A stretch of 64,000 bases of DNA from NCBI GenBank assembly GCA_016648135.1, contig JADDOH010010000.1, positions 61,480 through 125,479 of the forward strand. Reading direction: 5' to 3'. Position numbers and translations under genes: made by a program. This stretch comes from Agrypnia vestita (lineage: Eukaryota > Arthropoda > Insecta > Trichoptera > Phryganeidae). Under the pieces are notes generated by a model. It was not told where the DNA came from and did not search any database. It saw only the letters and a list, made by a program, of their open reading frames with translations. Shown here piece after piece: positions 1 through 11,089 of this stretch. Each line of letters opens with the position of its first letter. Positions within the stretch are counted from its first letter, which is position 1.

Positions 1-634
1 TGCTGCGTTGCATTACTCAACCGGCACAATAATGAAGGGATTTTAAATCGAATCATTACCTGTGATGAAAAGTGGATCCTGTACGATAATCGAAAGCGCT
101 CATCGCAATGGCTGAACCCTGCCGAACCAGCCAAACCATGCCCCAAGCGAAAATTGACTCCAAAAAAGTTACTTGTGAGCGTTTGGTGGACTAGTGCTGG
201 TGTCGTTCACTACAGCTTTCTTAAATCTGGCCAGACGATTACGGCAGATGTCTATTGTCAGCAACTGCAAACCATGATGGAAAAGCTAGCTGCTAAACAA
301 CCGAGGCTGGTTAATCGCTCTAGGCCACTGCTGCTTCATGATAACGCTAGACCACACACTGCACAACAGACGGCTACCAAATTAGAGGAGCTTCAATTGG
401 AATGTCTAAGACATCCACCGTACTCTCCGGACCTTGCCCCAACAGATTACCATTTTTTTTTGAAATTTGGATAACTTCTTGCAAAGGAAAAAATTCAACT
501 CCGATGGGGCAGTCCAAACCGCCTTCAAAGATTTTATTGATTCCCGTCCGAATGGTTTTTTTAGTAAAGAGATCGATGAATTACCTATGAGATGGCAAAA
601 GTGCATAGATAGTAATGGTACATACTTTGATTAA
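1..634 (+). pseudogene. mariner (DD34D) transposase, 5' end cut by window, frameshifted
   Basis: Frame 1 is open from base 1 and encodes the catalytic part of a Tc1/mariner transposase, the DDE enzyme that cuts and pastes the element at TA sites. The three acidic residues are visible: D in TCDEKWI (about base 64), D in LLHDNARPH (about 340) and D in LAPTDYHFF (about 445), with exactly 34 residues between the last two, so DD34D. Just after TDYHFF a run of T has expanded relative to the second copy at 46231-47079. The frame breaks there (about 450-470) and resumes as the C-terminal tail, ending in TYFD and TAA at 632-634. The N-terminal helix-turn-helix part lies outside the window. Apart from the frameshift, the protein is almost identical to the second copy, which suggests recent mobility. 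It cannot encode full-length enzyme as it stands. Confidence 0.93.
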
Positions 635-710
635 ATAAATATATTATAATAAAAAAATCGACTTTATGTTCCTCCCATATTAAACGCCAATTTCATATGT
701 AAGGACCTAA
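1..710 (+). mobile_element. mariner element copy 1, right-hand part
   Basis: After the transposase stop there is a short AT-rich tail. The terminal inverted repeat then ends in CATATGTAAGGACCTAA at 710, followed by the TA target dinucleotide (711-712). The same terminus appears at both ends of the 46153-47267 copy. The left terminus is outside the window. Confidence 0.9.
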
Positions 711-1575
711 TACTTAAAAATTTTTGTGCACATTGTACAAATATTTAAATGATGTGTTGTAACATTGGAAATCGAAAATATTTTTTCTTTAAATTATTTT
801 GTTTTTATGATTTATTTTATATTTTTAATTTTGTAAATTGTTTGTTAATTTAGATAATATTTACTGTTTAGATTCCATTAGCGAGCTTGTCTCCTTTGGC
901 AGAGTCCTCTTCCTAGTTAAGAAAACTTCTAATAACATTAAACACAATCAAATATCAAGTATTAATTAATAAGGACGTATGCGTTCGTCGTAACGAAGAT
1001 ACAGTGGTGTCGAAACCAGTAGACGTAAAGTTACTCCAAATGGTCAATACAAAGTTATTTGATAAATTAATAATTATATCCAACCACATAATTAACGCTA
1101 TAAACATAAAATAAATCAAGCAATTAAAAAAAATACTGGAATAAACTATTGCAGTGAGGGTACGTCAAAATTTACACATGCGTTATAATAAATAAAATAC
1201 AATCTTTAAATAACTTTTTCAGATCGCGTTTTAAAAAATATTATCAAGCAGTACAGCATCAATAAAATACGTGTACTAAATTAACATTAATTTAAATAAA
1301 TTAAAACTTTTTATAGAATTGCTGCTATTAAAGTGTGATTCAGTATTAAAATAGAATGGAATATGTTAAGCCTTCTGACCGAATCTTGTTGGGAGATTTA
1401 TTAGGACATGATATCACGTTGTAAAAATAAAACGTGCAAAAAATGTAAATAAAAAATATTCTATAAATAAATATATAAACGATAAATTAAAATTTACTGG
1501 GAAAGTTCTTCGATTCTTCAATAGTGGAAATTCGACAACAATATGCACGGGAGTATATTTATTATTTTTAAAATA
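711..1575. other. AT-rich intergenic/intronic DNA with one decayed hammerhead-like hairpin
   Basis: No coding potential is seen. At 991-1016 (+) a 5-bp stem (GATAC/GTGTC, one wobble pair) sits between TAACGAA and GAAACCAGTAGAC. This is a decayed relative of the hairpins at 21871-21899, 22418-22446 and about 37815. The rest is A/T-rich with no recognisable repeat. Confidence 0.5.
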
Positions 1576-1740
1576 TCGCAATTATAATAATTCCGTCTGC
1601 CCATCCGTCCGTCAGTCGTAATTTCTTGTAATGTTCGTAACTTTTTTACAGTATAATTATTTTTTTTATTAATAAATATTGACTTCTTCTTTAGGAACCG
1701 ACATGTAAAAGTACCGTCATTTTTGAGAGGTTACAGCTAG
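1576..1740 (+). mobile_element. Short non-autonomous Helitron-like element
   Basis: It begins A|TC (TCGCAATTATAATAA). It ends with a stem-loop built from ACCGTCATTTTTGA followed by GGTTACAG and CTAG|T, which are the usual Helitron landmarks: 5' TC, 3' hairpin, CTRR, insertion between A and T. The same ends are seen at 54893-55120, and the 3' end recurs in reverse at 14939. It codes for nothing. Confidence 0.75.
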
Positions 1741-1836
1741 TGTTACATAATTGTGCACATGAATATACATATTACATATGCTCTAGTATAAACAAACAAT
1801 TACTAACAATTTTCTACGTGTTGTTCTCACGCTGGA

Positions 1837-2005
1837 AATGGTGAACGTTGCATTGTGTAAAGTTGCCCCACATAAGACAGCTTATAAGCCCTGGGCCACC
1901 CTATAAAATCTTCCATATAAATAGCTTCGTCTCTGTAAGACCTCTATAATTTATCTAAATTAATAATTATCCCTCTGTGGACAAAATCCGGTAATCGTGT
2001 TCTCA
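1837..2005 (+). repeat. Dispersed repeat (half of a fold-back family)
   Basis: This stretch contains GGAAATGGTGAACGTT, a motif that recurs at 41168, 57535 and, diverged, 61560. It also contains TCTTCGTCTCT-type sequence matching one arm of the inverted-repeat element at 61432-61712. It is non-coding. Confidence 0.6.
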
Positions 2006-2089
2006 GAACATACATACATATAAAGATATTGTTAAAATTTTTTTACGTTCATTTATGATTCACTGTACGTTTCTATATTTCTGCTTAAA

Positions 2090-2470
2090 CCTACCCTGAA
2101 TGATGATAACAGTCAAAAGTATCTACAAATTCTTCACAACACTCCTTCAAGGTTGTATTGCCGCCTTCTGCGCGTGCGTGCTTACAGTTCGTACGACTGC
2201 GGTCACGTATCCCAAATTTGATCCCGATCGCGTCATTTGCCTTTCGATTTCTACATAAAACGTTTAAGCTGTACATTATTTCTTCCATCGAATAAAATAG
2301 ATACATACTAAATCGGAACATTTTTCATTCCTACTTCCTGTCACGCGCTCCCGTCATCGCTTTCACAAAATTTGCGCCATGAACCCAGCGCAAATATGTT
2401 ACACATCAAAAGAACGAGCGAGTCTTACAGTAGTCGCATATGATATGTATCGTTTGACATCTCACAATTA
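2090..2470. promoter_or_regulatory. GC-richer single-copy island, candidate regulatory DNA
   Basis: Base composition rises sharply above the flanks (GCGCGTGCGTGC, CGGTCACGTATCCC, GATCCCGATCGCGTC). I see no copy of it elsewhere in the window and no plausible open frame with splice sites. Single-copy, CpG-containing DNA inside a repeat-rich intron is a reasonable enhancer candidate, but this is inference from composition only. Confidence 0.3.
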
Positions 2471-2699
2471 AAAATATTAATAGAGCAACAACAGAAATTA
2501 ACATCAAAATTTAAAAAAGCTAATACCTATATATTTATTAATTAGTGAATTTAAATAAAGATAATGTACGTGCATTATTATTATTGAATTTTGCTGCACT
2601 AGGTAGGTACCTTATATATCTTCGTACGCATTTTGTTTTGAAATGTGTTTTGTGAATTATATGTTTTTATTTATTTTATATGTGCCGCTATACAAATTA

Positions 2700-3080
2700 T
2701 ATGAATTTTTTTTTTATTTCAAAAAAATCCTTGTTTACAAATAAAGGTACCTACTTAATATTAATTTAACAATAAAAATATAAGATAAATTACACATTTC
2801 TTTTTTTGCTAAATTTGTGGATTATGCCACTCTACTAGGCTACGCCTGTCCCAGAGTGGCGTTATAGAACACAATTGTAATAAATTTTTTTTAAATTCGT
2901 CAGTAATATTTATTTTCATAAGTTAGTAATTATGTATCTACAAAGTATCAAGTGCAGTGTTAGTGGTAAGTTGATTGAGTCATAAGTCCAAGTGTAAATA
3001 TGTGTAGAATAATTGTTTAGTGTAAAATGGGTTAATGTTTTATTTAAGATTATTTTTTATTTTCCTTAATTAATTGATTT
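2700..3080 (-). repeat. CR1-like LINE 3' UTR, truncated copy
   Basis: On the minus strand this matches the 3' UTR that follows the CR1-like reverse-transcriptase tail ending at 32500, and also the copy at 33305-33640. It includes the stem-loop CCACTCT...AGAGTGG around 2828-2862 and the run leading to CAAGGATTTTTTTGAAAT. Only 3' UTR is present, which fits 5' truncation during target-primed reverse transcription. Confidence 0.75.
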
Positions 3081-3454
3081 ATTTATATAGGTTTATATTT
3101 TTATGAATAAATATTTATAATTAATCACATAAATTACATAAAATTTGAGAATGTAAATCATTAAGGGTAGTTATTGCTTACACTAGTGTAAAAAAATCAA
3201 GTATTTATCGGATAGTTTCGAAGATATAAGCCAAAATATATCAAAATTGCAACATCCATACGTTTGACACCAGACGCGCAACATATTTACAAAATCAGAA
3301 GCGTCGAATGTAGGAATTGTGCGCTTTCGCTGTGATAGCATTTGCTGGACGTTGTTTTGTTTATAAACGATAATTTTTTTCGCGCGCGCTCATTGGTCAA
3401 ATGAAATTTTTGAAATTGCGCGCGCTTCCCCGGCGTCTTACTTCCGTCCTTTGT
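3081..3454. other. AT-rich flank leading into the CpG-rich block
   Basis: No repeat or gene is recognised. From about 3380 the sequence gains CG dinucleotides (CGCGCGCGC at about 3381, GCGCGCGC at 3418), a transition into the island that starts near 3455. Confidence 0.4.
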
Positions 3455-3800
3455 CACGAAATCAGTGCCGCGGATTGCAGGAAAGCGAGAGGATAGATGT
3501 TGCACAAAAATGCCAAAAAGCATCCAGCGGGCCGCCTCCCGCTTCGGTTGTTTTGGCTCGGCGTCGGAGCGCGCCGCCGCCGCGGGTGATACGCTATCAG
3601 CGAGGTCATTGGTCGGCGCGGGCCACGTGGGGCGCGGGGCGGGGCGCCGGGCGCGCTCCGCCGGCAGGGCGGCCGGGCCAGGCCAGTCGGCCCCGAGACG
3701 TCCGCCCGACTCCGAACCGCGCCGCGGGAAAGCGCCGAAGCTCGCCGCGGAAAGCGCGCTCCGAATTCGAATTGTGCCGAGTGCTGTTCCATGACGTCAG
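3455..3800. promoter_or_regulatory. CpG-island-like block, candidate promoter
   Basis: Roughly 3530-3770 is strikingly G+C and CpG rich in an otherwise AT-rich window. Promoter-type motifs are present: an inverted CCAAT box (ATTGG, 3608-3612), an E-box CACGTG (3624-3629), a GC box GGGGCGGGGC (3636-3645) and a full CRE palindrome TGACGTCA (3792-3799). Frames of about 110-130 codons are open on both strands, but their products are low-complexity R/A/P/G sequences, as expected from GC-rich DNA with few stops, and no splice sites fit. The nearest named exon is AP-2 at 61018 on the plus strand, so this could be a distal AP-2 promoter or belong to another gene. The direction of transcription cannot be decided here. 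Confidence 0.55.
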
Positions 3801-3894
3801 GCCAACCGAAACTGTCGATCGAACGATAAAAACTACGAATTTATAGTGACTTTATTTTACATTTTTGACACGATTATATTTCAGTGGTAATTAT

Positions 3895-4085
3895 TATTTT
3901 TTCCGCGTATCGCACCCCGAGTGCGAGTCTTCTGGGGTGTCGTGCCTCTTTTTACGACCTTTCTGGCCGGCACACCAGCCCCTGCGATGGGATCCGAAAC
4001 GTCGGCCAGAAAGGTCGTAAAAATACGGCATAATACCCCGGAAGATTCTGAGTGGCCGTGAAAACCTAACAACATTCTTGAAATC
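3895..4085 (+). mobile_element. Penelope-type inverted-repeat fragment with decayed hammerhead-like motif
   Basis: TTTTACGACCTTTCTGGCC and GGCCAGAAAGGTCGTAAAA form a perfect fold-back around the core. The core keeps ATGGGATCCGAAACGTCGG (3987-4005) but has lost CTGATGA relative to the copies at 44082 and 56230. It is followed by GATTCTGAGTGGCCGTGAAA, which also follows the copies at 44170 and 55300. Confidence 0.65.
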
Positions 4086-4364
4086 ATTAGTGATGGCCAA
4101 TACCATTATTTTAAGCGCGATTTGTATAGATGATCGGCGACGATTCCAATTCAACCTATCAAATCAGTATTAGGAAATCCATTCCCATCCCTCGTATATT
4201 TGTAAAATGTAATGATACTCCTCTCCTACTCCACGAGTTTATGTCACTCGTGTAGAAGATAAATATCCATCGTATGTAACTGTCTCTTGTAAAAAAAAAA
4301 GAAAAATAAAGTATTTTAAACAAAAAAAATATGGTCAGACTATAAAAACCTTGTCATTACTTCA

Positions 4365-4432
4365 CTCTTCATATTTTGTATTAAAAATATCATTAAAATT
4401 CAATAGATATTTTTAATACAAAATGTGAAGAG
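4365..4432. repeat. Inverted repeat with about 30-bp arms
   Basis: CTCTTCATATTTTGTATTAA... at 4365 is mirrored by ...TTAATACAAAATGTGAAGAG ending at 4432, with a short AT-rich loop. It is a fold-back of unknown origin. Flanking DNA (4086-4364 and 4433-4743) shows nothing recognisable. Confidence 0.7.
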
Positions 4433-4743
4433 TATTATCGTATGGTGAGGCAGATACTGGAAACGCGTCCCTCTCCCTGACCATGTGCATTATATACATT
4501 ATACGTATTACTTATTATCACTGTTTACTTTTACTCCTTGTTATCACCGAGTCCTATCCGTGTCCGTTAAATTAATCTTTATTATCACGGTCTTATCAGA
4601 GTCCTCCTATAATTTCTATATTTTTATTTATTTATTTAATAGATAAATACATTTTTTTACAATAACGATAGTGACAGTTTTCATATTGTATTTCTCTTCT
4701 ACGTGAGTAATAACAACTCGTGAGTAGGAAAGTACATACTATG

Positions 4744-4973
4744 CAGGGGCTTTCGGTGAGAACAAGAAGCGTGACTTTTTTCTAAGCAATATATTTTGAA
4801 ACGAATCCCAAATGCGAGATATATCTCGTAATATTCCTATCAAAATAATCAACAGATTATTCAGATTTTAATATTTCTTAATATTCTGCCAGATAAATGT
4901 TTGATTTCGATTTTTTTTTACAAATGCATGTGTAAATAAAAGTCACTCTTTTTGTTCCTACTGCACGCCCCTG
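4744..4973. mobile_element. MITE with CAGGGGC...GCCCCTG ends
   Basis: The ends are CAGGGGCTTTCGGTGAGAAC (4744) and TACTGCACGCCCCTG (to 4973). The larger element at 45578-46011 has the same terminal design (CAGGGGCGTGCAGTGAGAAC) and shares interior sequence around the CTGCCAGAT/ATCTGGCAG motif. CAGGGG-type termini suggest hAT-like mobilisation. The flanks ATACTATG and ATATTGTC are at best a degenerate 8-bp duplication. Confidence 0.65.
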
Positions 4974-5718
4974 ATATTGTCCCTACATATGATAAAAAAA
5001 ATATTATCTAATAATATGCAATAATCATAATGAAATAATGTGACACAGTAATAATATACTAATAATAAGCATGAATCATATAAGAGTGCGTAATTATTAT
5101 TTAAAAATAAATGTAGTAAAAAGAAAATATTGGAAAATTATAAGCAAAGGCATACAACAGTGAGCTGTAAAAATATTATTAATATTAAAGCTATCTATTA
5201 TTTATGAAATACTCCACAGGATAATACGATTGTAATATATACAAAATTAAATAACAAGTAAGAAGATTACATCATATTATAAAATAAAATTTAATTTACT
5301 GTGAGGGTGTATTTTAATATTTTTCTTAAAAGCCTCATAATTATTCTCAATCCTAATTTTAACAGGTAATTCGTTAAACCATTTCACACCTCTAAATGTA
5401 AAATGACATATAATAACTCTTCTCGTTAGATAAACAAATAAATGGATTTTTCTCAATTCGATGGACAACCACCGGTTCACTAGATAACAGTATAATCTCA
5501 AATACCAATCATCGATACAATCTAACACACTGTATACTTTTTAAGATGATACTTATCACTTAATCACTGTATACTTTTTAAGATTTTATTATTAGATACT
5601 AAAGATGGATTCCCAAAAAAAAAGTTTTTGAGTAAAAAATGAAAAATTTTAGAGGTAAGGGTAATCGTTGAAGAAGACGAAGGAATTATGCTTATTAGGT
5701 AGATTTCTATGGAAATTT
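4974..5718. other. AT-rich DNA, nothing recognised
   Basis: There is no gene, tRNA-like module or terminal repeat that I can identify. A minus-strand frame at 5277-5528 has no recognisable domain. TGTATACTTTTTAAGAT is duplicated at 5532 and 5570, a small local repeat. Confidence 0.4.
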
Positions 5719-6105
5719 TAGCGCGGTTACGCACGCAAAGATTTATAATAACTTTAAGTCACATTTTATCAATTGGTGTATTAACCTTAACATATGGATA
5801 CACGAGCATATCGTCGCGGACTTTTTTATAGAACTTTTTGAGTTCCACAACTTCTCTGTAAAAAGTATTTAAATATCTCTTACCGTTAAGGCAGCGTTCG
5901 TAAAAAACGCATCGCTCGACCATTTTTCCGTAGACTTTAGTTGTAAAATGGGTCACTACGAAAAGCCCTTTTTTAACGGAATAATATTTACCCTGAAAGT
6001 CCATACTAAATATTGGTGAAAGAATTTTTGAAATCAGATGAGTGTTTCGGAGATTACCTCCACAACCAAACTTACAAACTTTACCTCTTTATATATTAGT
6101 ATGGA
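5719..6105 (-). mobile_element. Helitron-like element, minus orientation
   Basis: Read on the minus strand it begins TCCATACTAATATATAAAGA and proceeds through sequence shared with 9127-9701 and, in opposite orientation, 23883-24346. The minus-strand frame at 5759-6004 (81 codons) falls entirely inside this repeat, and its sequence recurs in the other copies with breaks, so I treat it as non-coding. The 3' end is decayed: the GC hairpin (GCGTGCG...CCGCGC) is still visible near 5720-5737. Confidence 0.6.
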
Positions 6106-8200
6106 TAAAAGCTCACTTCACCCTTGAAGCGACTTTCACGCAAAAACTGCGCTATAAAAGTTATCACAAACATAACATAACATAACATAAAATAGTCACT
6201 TATTAATCAATCAACACCAATATTTTAAAAAAGATATTCTCGCACTCAATTCAAATAATGTACTCTCCGTTGTATACCTCCTCAGAATAGCATAGAATGT
6301 GTTTGTTTGTTTGTTGTGGTTGAATCGTGTAATTGATTTTTTACCAACTCCCCGACGACCTAGTGCTCTGAAACTTTAAAAAAAATGTAAAAGCATAGTA
6401 TATATTTCATAGACCAATTAAAAAGATTCACAGATGTTAATAACAAAGTTAGGTAAGATATTTTTAAGTGAATTATTTTGAATTAATTAATGAATAGTAG
6501 CGAGCAACAAACAATATTAAGAATGAATAATGGTAAGTGATTGAATGTGAAAAAAGAAAAAGTATATCAAGAAATGAGTTAAATAATTGGTGAAAAAGGA
6601 TGAGGAGATAGGAGTCAGGATAGGGGTGGAGGAAGAGAAGATTAGGTATAGTGAGTGAATGGTCAAAGTCGATTTAGTACATGCAATCTAAAGCATTCTT
6701 TTAAATTCAGTAAGACCAATGTTGAAGAGGTCAATATCGATACAATTATTATTGAAAGCTTTGCATGCGCGATACAAAAATGTATTTTCTGTATGGGATG
6801 TTCTATTTATCGAAACATGGAAGAACACATTTTGTCGGGTACGTCTGCAGGGAACATGAAAAGATGACAGTTGATTGAGACAGTCGAGATTTCCATTCAG
6901 GAGTTCAAATATGCATTATTAAATCAATTTCGACATGATTTGGTCACTATTTTGAATAAAATTAATAATCACTCACAAGACCCACATTGCACTACGTCCC
7001 ATTATTTTTAAATTTTGACTTTTTCTTAAACGGCAGTCTCATTCGATCTTTTGATTTGCACAATTTTTTTCTTACAAATTCTGCCGATTTGTTTCCTGTA
7101 AATATTTTCAAAAGAAATATCATAACATCCAAGTATATTACCTGTTTGAAGTTATTTTAACGCAGTACTTCTCAATGTTTTAGTATAACTGCTACACTAT
7201 TGCTTACTTTTTCTCGCGATCCTGCAGTATACCCTGTACTGCATTCTTGACATTTCGAACCAGCTCATTAAGAACAATATGTATTACACGCCGGCCAATA
7301 TTCTGAGAATAGTTAATTACTTCCAATTCTTTCGTTCCTCATCACTGACAACGTATACTTTATTCGGTACACCCAATTGTCCAATTGAGCACGGAGAACT
7401 GATCGAAATATTTTTTCTCCATCCGTTCCTAGAACAAACCATATCCAACATCAAAAGAACTGTGGTTAGCCACAAAGTATAGCCACAAAGAAAAAACCAA
7501 TATAATTGCACCTATCTGTATCCTCGAGGCTAATTTATTTTTGGATATTTTGTGCGTAGGTTATTTATTTAAGACTGTAAAAGCTTTCCATTCTCTTGTC
7601 GTTTGTTTGATCGATTTATATTCTGAATTAGGTCTTTCATTTTGCAATAGTTTCTGCAACCGTAACATATCAGCAATTGAGTTGTGAACAATTTTTTGAA
7701 TGTCTTCTTATTTCACCTATTTTACATTATGTTATCTCTTTCCCTCTGTTTGCTGCCATTTCTGGTATGTACGAATAACTTTTGCTTAATATTGAGGAAG
7801 TATACAACAGAGAATACATACGCACACCGCGCTTTCTATATATACTTTTTTAGGGCTCATTTCGAATCCCTGGCGTACAACAATGTAACTAAATTTTTGG
7901 ATTGCAAAATTTGATTCATTATATGGTATAAAAATGCTAGTCCTGTATTCATTTTTAAAGATTGATATTGAATGTTGGTAGGTAGGTACTATTAATAAAA
8001 ATTTATTGCTTTCGTTGTCTATTAGGCATACTGCTGGCGTATCATACCAAAGGTTCTCGGTTCAATTTTCGTTGAAGTAACAATACATCTATGTGATTTA
8101 ATTAAGCCTATGTATTTTTATATGTATTTTGCTACAATAAAAATACTTTATTTAAACTGGTGTTGCGATATTTAAAAAAAAAATCTAACGCTACGACAGT
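6106..8200. other. AT-rich intronic DNA with a short microsatellite
   Basis: An ACATA-type pentanucleotide array lies at about 6168-6192. Small frames (6655-6867, 7279-7482, 7684-7914) have no recognisable domain, splice context or conserved composition, and I do not call them genes. About 7560-7660 weakly resembles a decayed RTE tail on the minus strand. Confidence 0.4.
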
Positions 8201-8204
8201 CATT

Positions 8205-8325
8205 ATATCCTTCTTCTTCTTCTTCTTGAAGTACATTCTCTCGTCGACGTAGCTCTCTCCATCCATTTATATTCCGCGTGAGGTCTTTCAATTCCCGATA
8301 GCCGATTCATCGAAGATTTTTTGAC
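8205..8325 (-). mobile_element. RTE-like LINE 3' end with GAA-type tail
   Basis: On the minus strand the sequence reads as a diverged ...LTRN.NGWRELRRR.. reverse-transcriptase C-terminus that runs into (GAA)n, seen here as TTCTTCTTCTTCTTC at 8213-8227. A microsatellite tail directly after the C-terminus is typical of RTE-type LINEs. Confidence 0.5.
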
Positions 8326-8714
8326 TATTCCTATTTTTCAAAAATTATTTTATTTAACAGTTTTTACCCGTAAAATGCGGTGAATATAAACACATTTCCA
8401 CCTTCATGTCCATGCCATGATGAGATTTTAATAATATTTATAAATTTTTTGGATTTGAATATTGTTTCTTAATGTAGTAAACCCATTTTCAGTCGGTAAA
8501 ATATATCCATATGTTTCGATTTTTAGAGATATTCTTAAATTTATGCTGATTTTTTTTTAATAATTTGAGATTTTAGTATCGATAGACTGCAAGACCTTAA
8601 TTACTAAGATTATTGATCATTATTTTGCTTTTCGTTATTTAATGATAATGAGTGAATTTATTTATATATTTAAAGTTTATAATAGCAAATTATATTAAAT
8701 AAAATGTCGATTTC

Positions 8715-9080
8715 TTATTCTCATGGTGTCATCTCCTATCGGAGGTCGGCGAACATAATTTTAAATTCACCCCCGGAACAATTCAGTAGAGTTACACTTG
8801 TACCAGTCCGTTAAGTTACACAGCCGTGAGATGCGGCCGCTTCCTACGCTTCTTTTACCACTTATTTTCCCCTGGATGATGAGTTGGTTTAGACTTTATT
8901 TTGGTCCTCTCATAATATGTCCGAGGTACTCCAGCTTTGTCTTGATGGTTCGCAGCACTTCTCTGTCTTTTTCCATCCGCCGGAGGACTTCATCATTCGT
9001 CACTCTATCCGTCCAAGGAACTTTCAATATGCGTCTGTAGAGCCACATCTCAAAAGCCTCGACATATCGAAATATGTAGA
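8715..9080 (-). mobile_element. RTE-like LINE C-terminal fragment
   Basis: The minus-strand frame 8896-9090 reads ...FEMWLYRRILKVPWTDRVTNDEVLRRMEK... and ...KLEYLGHIMRG, the conserved thumb/C-terminal block of RTE-type reverse transcriptases. The 3' part (8715-8895 on the plus strand) matches 31075-31205. It is a 5'-truncated, dead copy. A plus-strand fragment of the same lineage lies at 55880-56040. Confidence 0.75.
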
Positions 9081-9126
9081 CTAATAACAAAAATTCACAA
9101 TATTATGAGACAAAATTATACTTGAA

Positions 9127-9701
9127 CCAGCTTACCTGCGCGGCTTCGCACGCGTTTATTTTAGTCGTAGACTTTTAGTCATGTTTTATCAATTTGTTTA
9201 TTAACCATAACATGTAGATATATGTCTTCACGTTTTTATAAAACTTTTTGAGTTCTACAACTTCTATATAGAAAGAATTTTTTTAAAGAAATAGAGATGC
9301 AAACACGGAATACGTGTCACATCAATATTCTTACTATTTTCAAACTAAGCTAAAAGCTTGTGCTATGAAAATAGGACTAACTTGCTGTTCTGGAGTGAGG
9401 TTCGAACCCGCGACCTTCGGATCACGAGGCGAGAGTTCTAGCCACAAGACCAACAAGCTACTCAAATTTAAATATCTCTTGACGTTACGACAGCGTTCGT
9501 ATAAAACGCTTCGCCCGACCATTTTTCGTCGACTTTATTTATAAAATAGGTCACCACGAAAAGCCACTTTTCTTTAAAGGGATAATATATAGCCTATGTT
9601 TACCCTGAAAGCCCAGAATTTTTAAAATCGGATGTGTAGTTTCGGAGATTGCTTCCTACATCCAAACTAACAAACTTTACCTCTTTGCATATTAGTATAG
9701 A
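9127..9701 (-). mobile_element. Non-autonomous Helitron-like element containing a nested SINE
   Basis: Minus strand: A|TCTATACTAATATGCAAAGA at the 5' end and, at the 3' end, the GC hairpin GCGTGCGAAGCCGCGC followed by CTGG|T. Together these give TC, hairpin, CTRR and an A/T insertion site. Compared with the copy at 5719-6105, about 183 bp (9281-9463) is extra and is a tRNA-derived SINE. Confidence 0.75.
9281..9463 (-). mobile_element. tRNA-derived SINE, family A, inserted in a Helitron
   Basis: Minus strand: GAGTAGCTTGTTGGTCTTGT starts the tRNA-like head with an A-box-like segment (TGGTCTTGTGGCTAGAAC) and a B box (GGTCGCGGGTTCGAACCTC). Then comes a unique body (TTTGAAAATAGTAAGAAT) and an A-rich end. 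Full copies occur at 16247-16430 and 47612-47811, with a headless copy at 27885-28020. It would be transcribed by RNA polymerase III and moved by a LINE partner. Confidence 0.85.
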
Positions 9702-11089
9702 TAATAAAATTATATAAATATCCACATCATGACTTTTGTTTATCACATAGTGATAAATAGAAGTTAAAGCAAATGATAAAGGAGTAAAACTACGTCATTG
9801 CCGCGATATAAATTTGTTTTACTATAATTATACCCTTTAATGGTATGGAGATCTATAATACAACGTCTTTGCTTGGGTATACAGTTTAATGGTTGTTACC
9901 GCTGTATACATTGAATGTAAAAATTAATAAATCTAACATGCAATTAATGTAAAATGATGTAGGTAAATGCTTTATACCTTCCTGCGTAAAATTGTACCCG
10001 CATACAACCTGCGATGAAACGTTTTCCGCTACGAAGGTTGGAGTAGCGTCGGCGATTTTACCGCCCTGTTGCAAAATATTACTCAAAGAGGCTTTGTAGC
10101 GACTACACACTTATGTACAAACAGTGCAACAGATTAATGTACTTAGTGAAGTCCAAGTGCTCACTTGGAGATCTTGTGCTAGCTATCACTTCTCCTATGA
10201 GAAGACAGTAAATCACAAATTTTAAAATTGTTTTATGATGCGCCTAAACAATTGAACAACTTAATCATTAAATTGCGTGAAAAACTACTCGAATTTCGAG
10301 AATAAGAGTCTCATATCTCCGTAGCTGTCGACATTTCATTCAAAATGTACATTTTCTATTCAAAATTATATCAAGACTCCCTGGAGTTTTTGGTACTAGC
10401 CACGAGACACCATGTATTTGATCCATATTAGAATTATTTTTTTTAATCAACGATTTCTTATAAGTATCAAGTATATTGTATTAAAGAATGTCGTTTTTTA
10501 GCTGTTTTTATTTTAATTCGACTTAGATTAAGACTTTTTTAACGATATAAATAATTGTTAGTTCGATATCCGCTATTTGTTTATTTATTATCTATGAACG
10601 CCCTGAATTGGGCTTTTATAAAATATCAAACACAAAAGGGTTCATATAGCACAGCTACCTAAATATACAAGAGAAAAATTAAAGAATATCGACAATATAA
10701 GTATAATCCCAATAATGATAATTTCACTACCTGTCCGTCCGTCCGACCTGCCATCTGTCTGTCCGTTTTTCTTTTTTCCTTTTTTTCTGTTTTTTATTTA
10801 TTTTTTATAAATAAATAAACATTTATTCTTTAAGAAACGACATGTAAAAATACAATCATTTTATATACACAATAATAAAATGATAAAAATATAAAGAATA
10901 TCATCAGAATCGATACAATAAATAATAGAAGATAAATAGATTTGTATTTTTATATTTGTGAAGTTTACAAGCATTAAATATATCAACAGAGCTATATTGA
11001 TTGCCTAGGCGGTGCAATCTATGTGCAGGCGAAATTCATAATGATTCGAATCCGTTTTAAATATTGATCCTGTTTAATATCAATACATT
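9702..11089. other. AT-rich DNA with fragments of dispersed repeats
   Basis: About 10568-10660 carries AACGCCCTGAATTGGGCTTT, a member of the repeat family seen at 36405, 42185 and 54180. About 10728-10870 holds GTCCGTCCGACC and ACATGTAAAAATAC, a decayed relative of the Helitron at 1576-1740. The rest shows no gene or clear element. Confidence 0.45.

Noticed and set aside
3451..3846. Open frames of 109-131 codons on both strands of the GC-rich block
   Set aside because: They overlap on both strands, are low-complexity R/A/P/G, and follow from the lack of AT-rich stop codons; no splice sites or domains support them.
5759..6004. 81-codon minus-strand frame as a small gene
   Set aside because: It lies inside a Helitron-like repeat whose other copies (9127, 23883) do not keep the frame.
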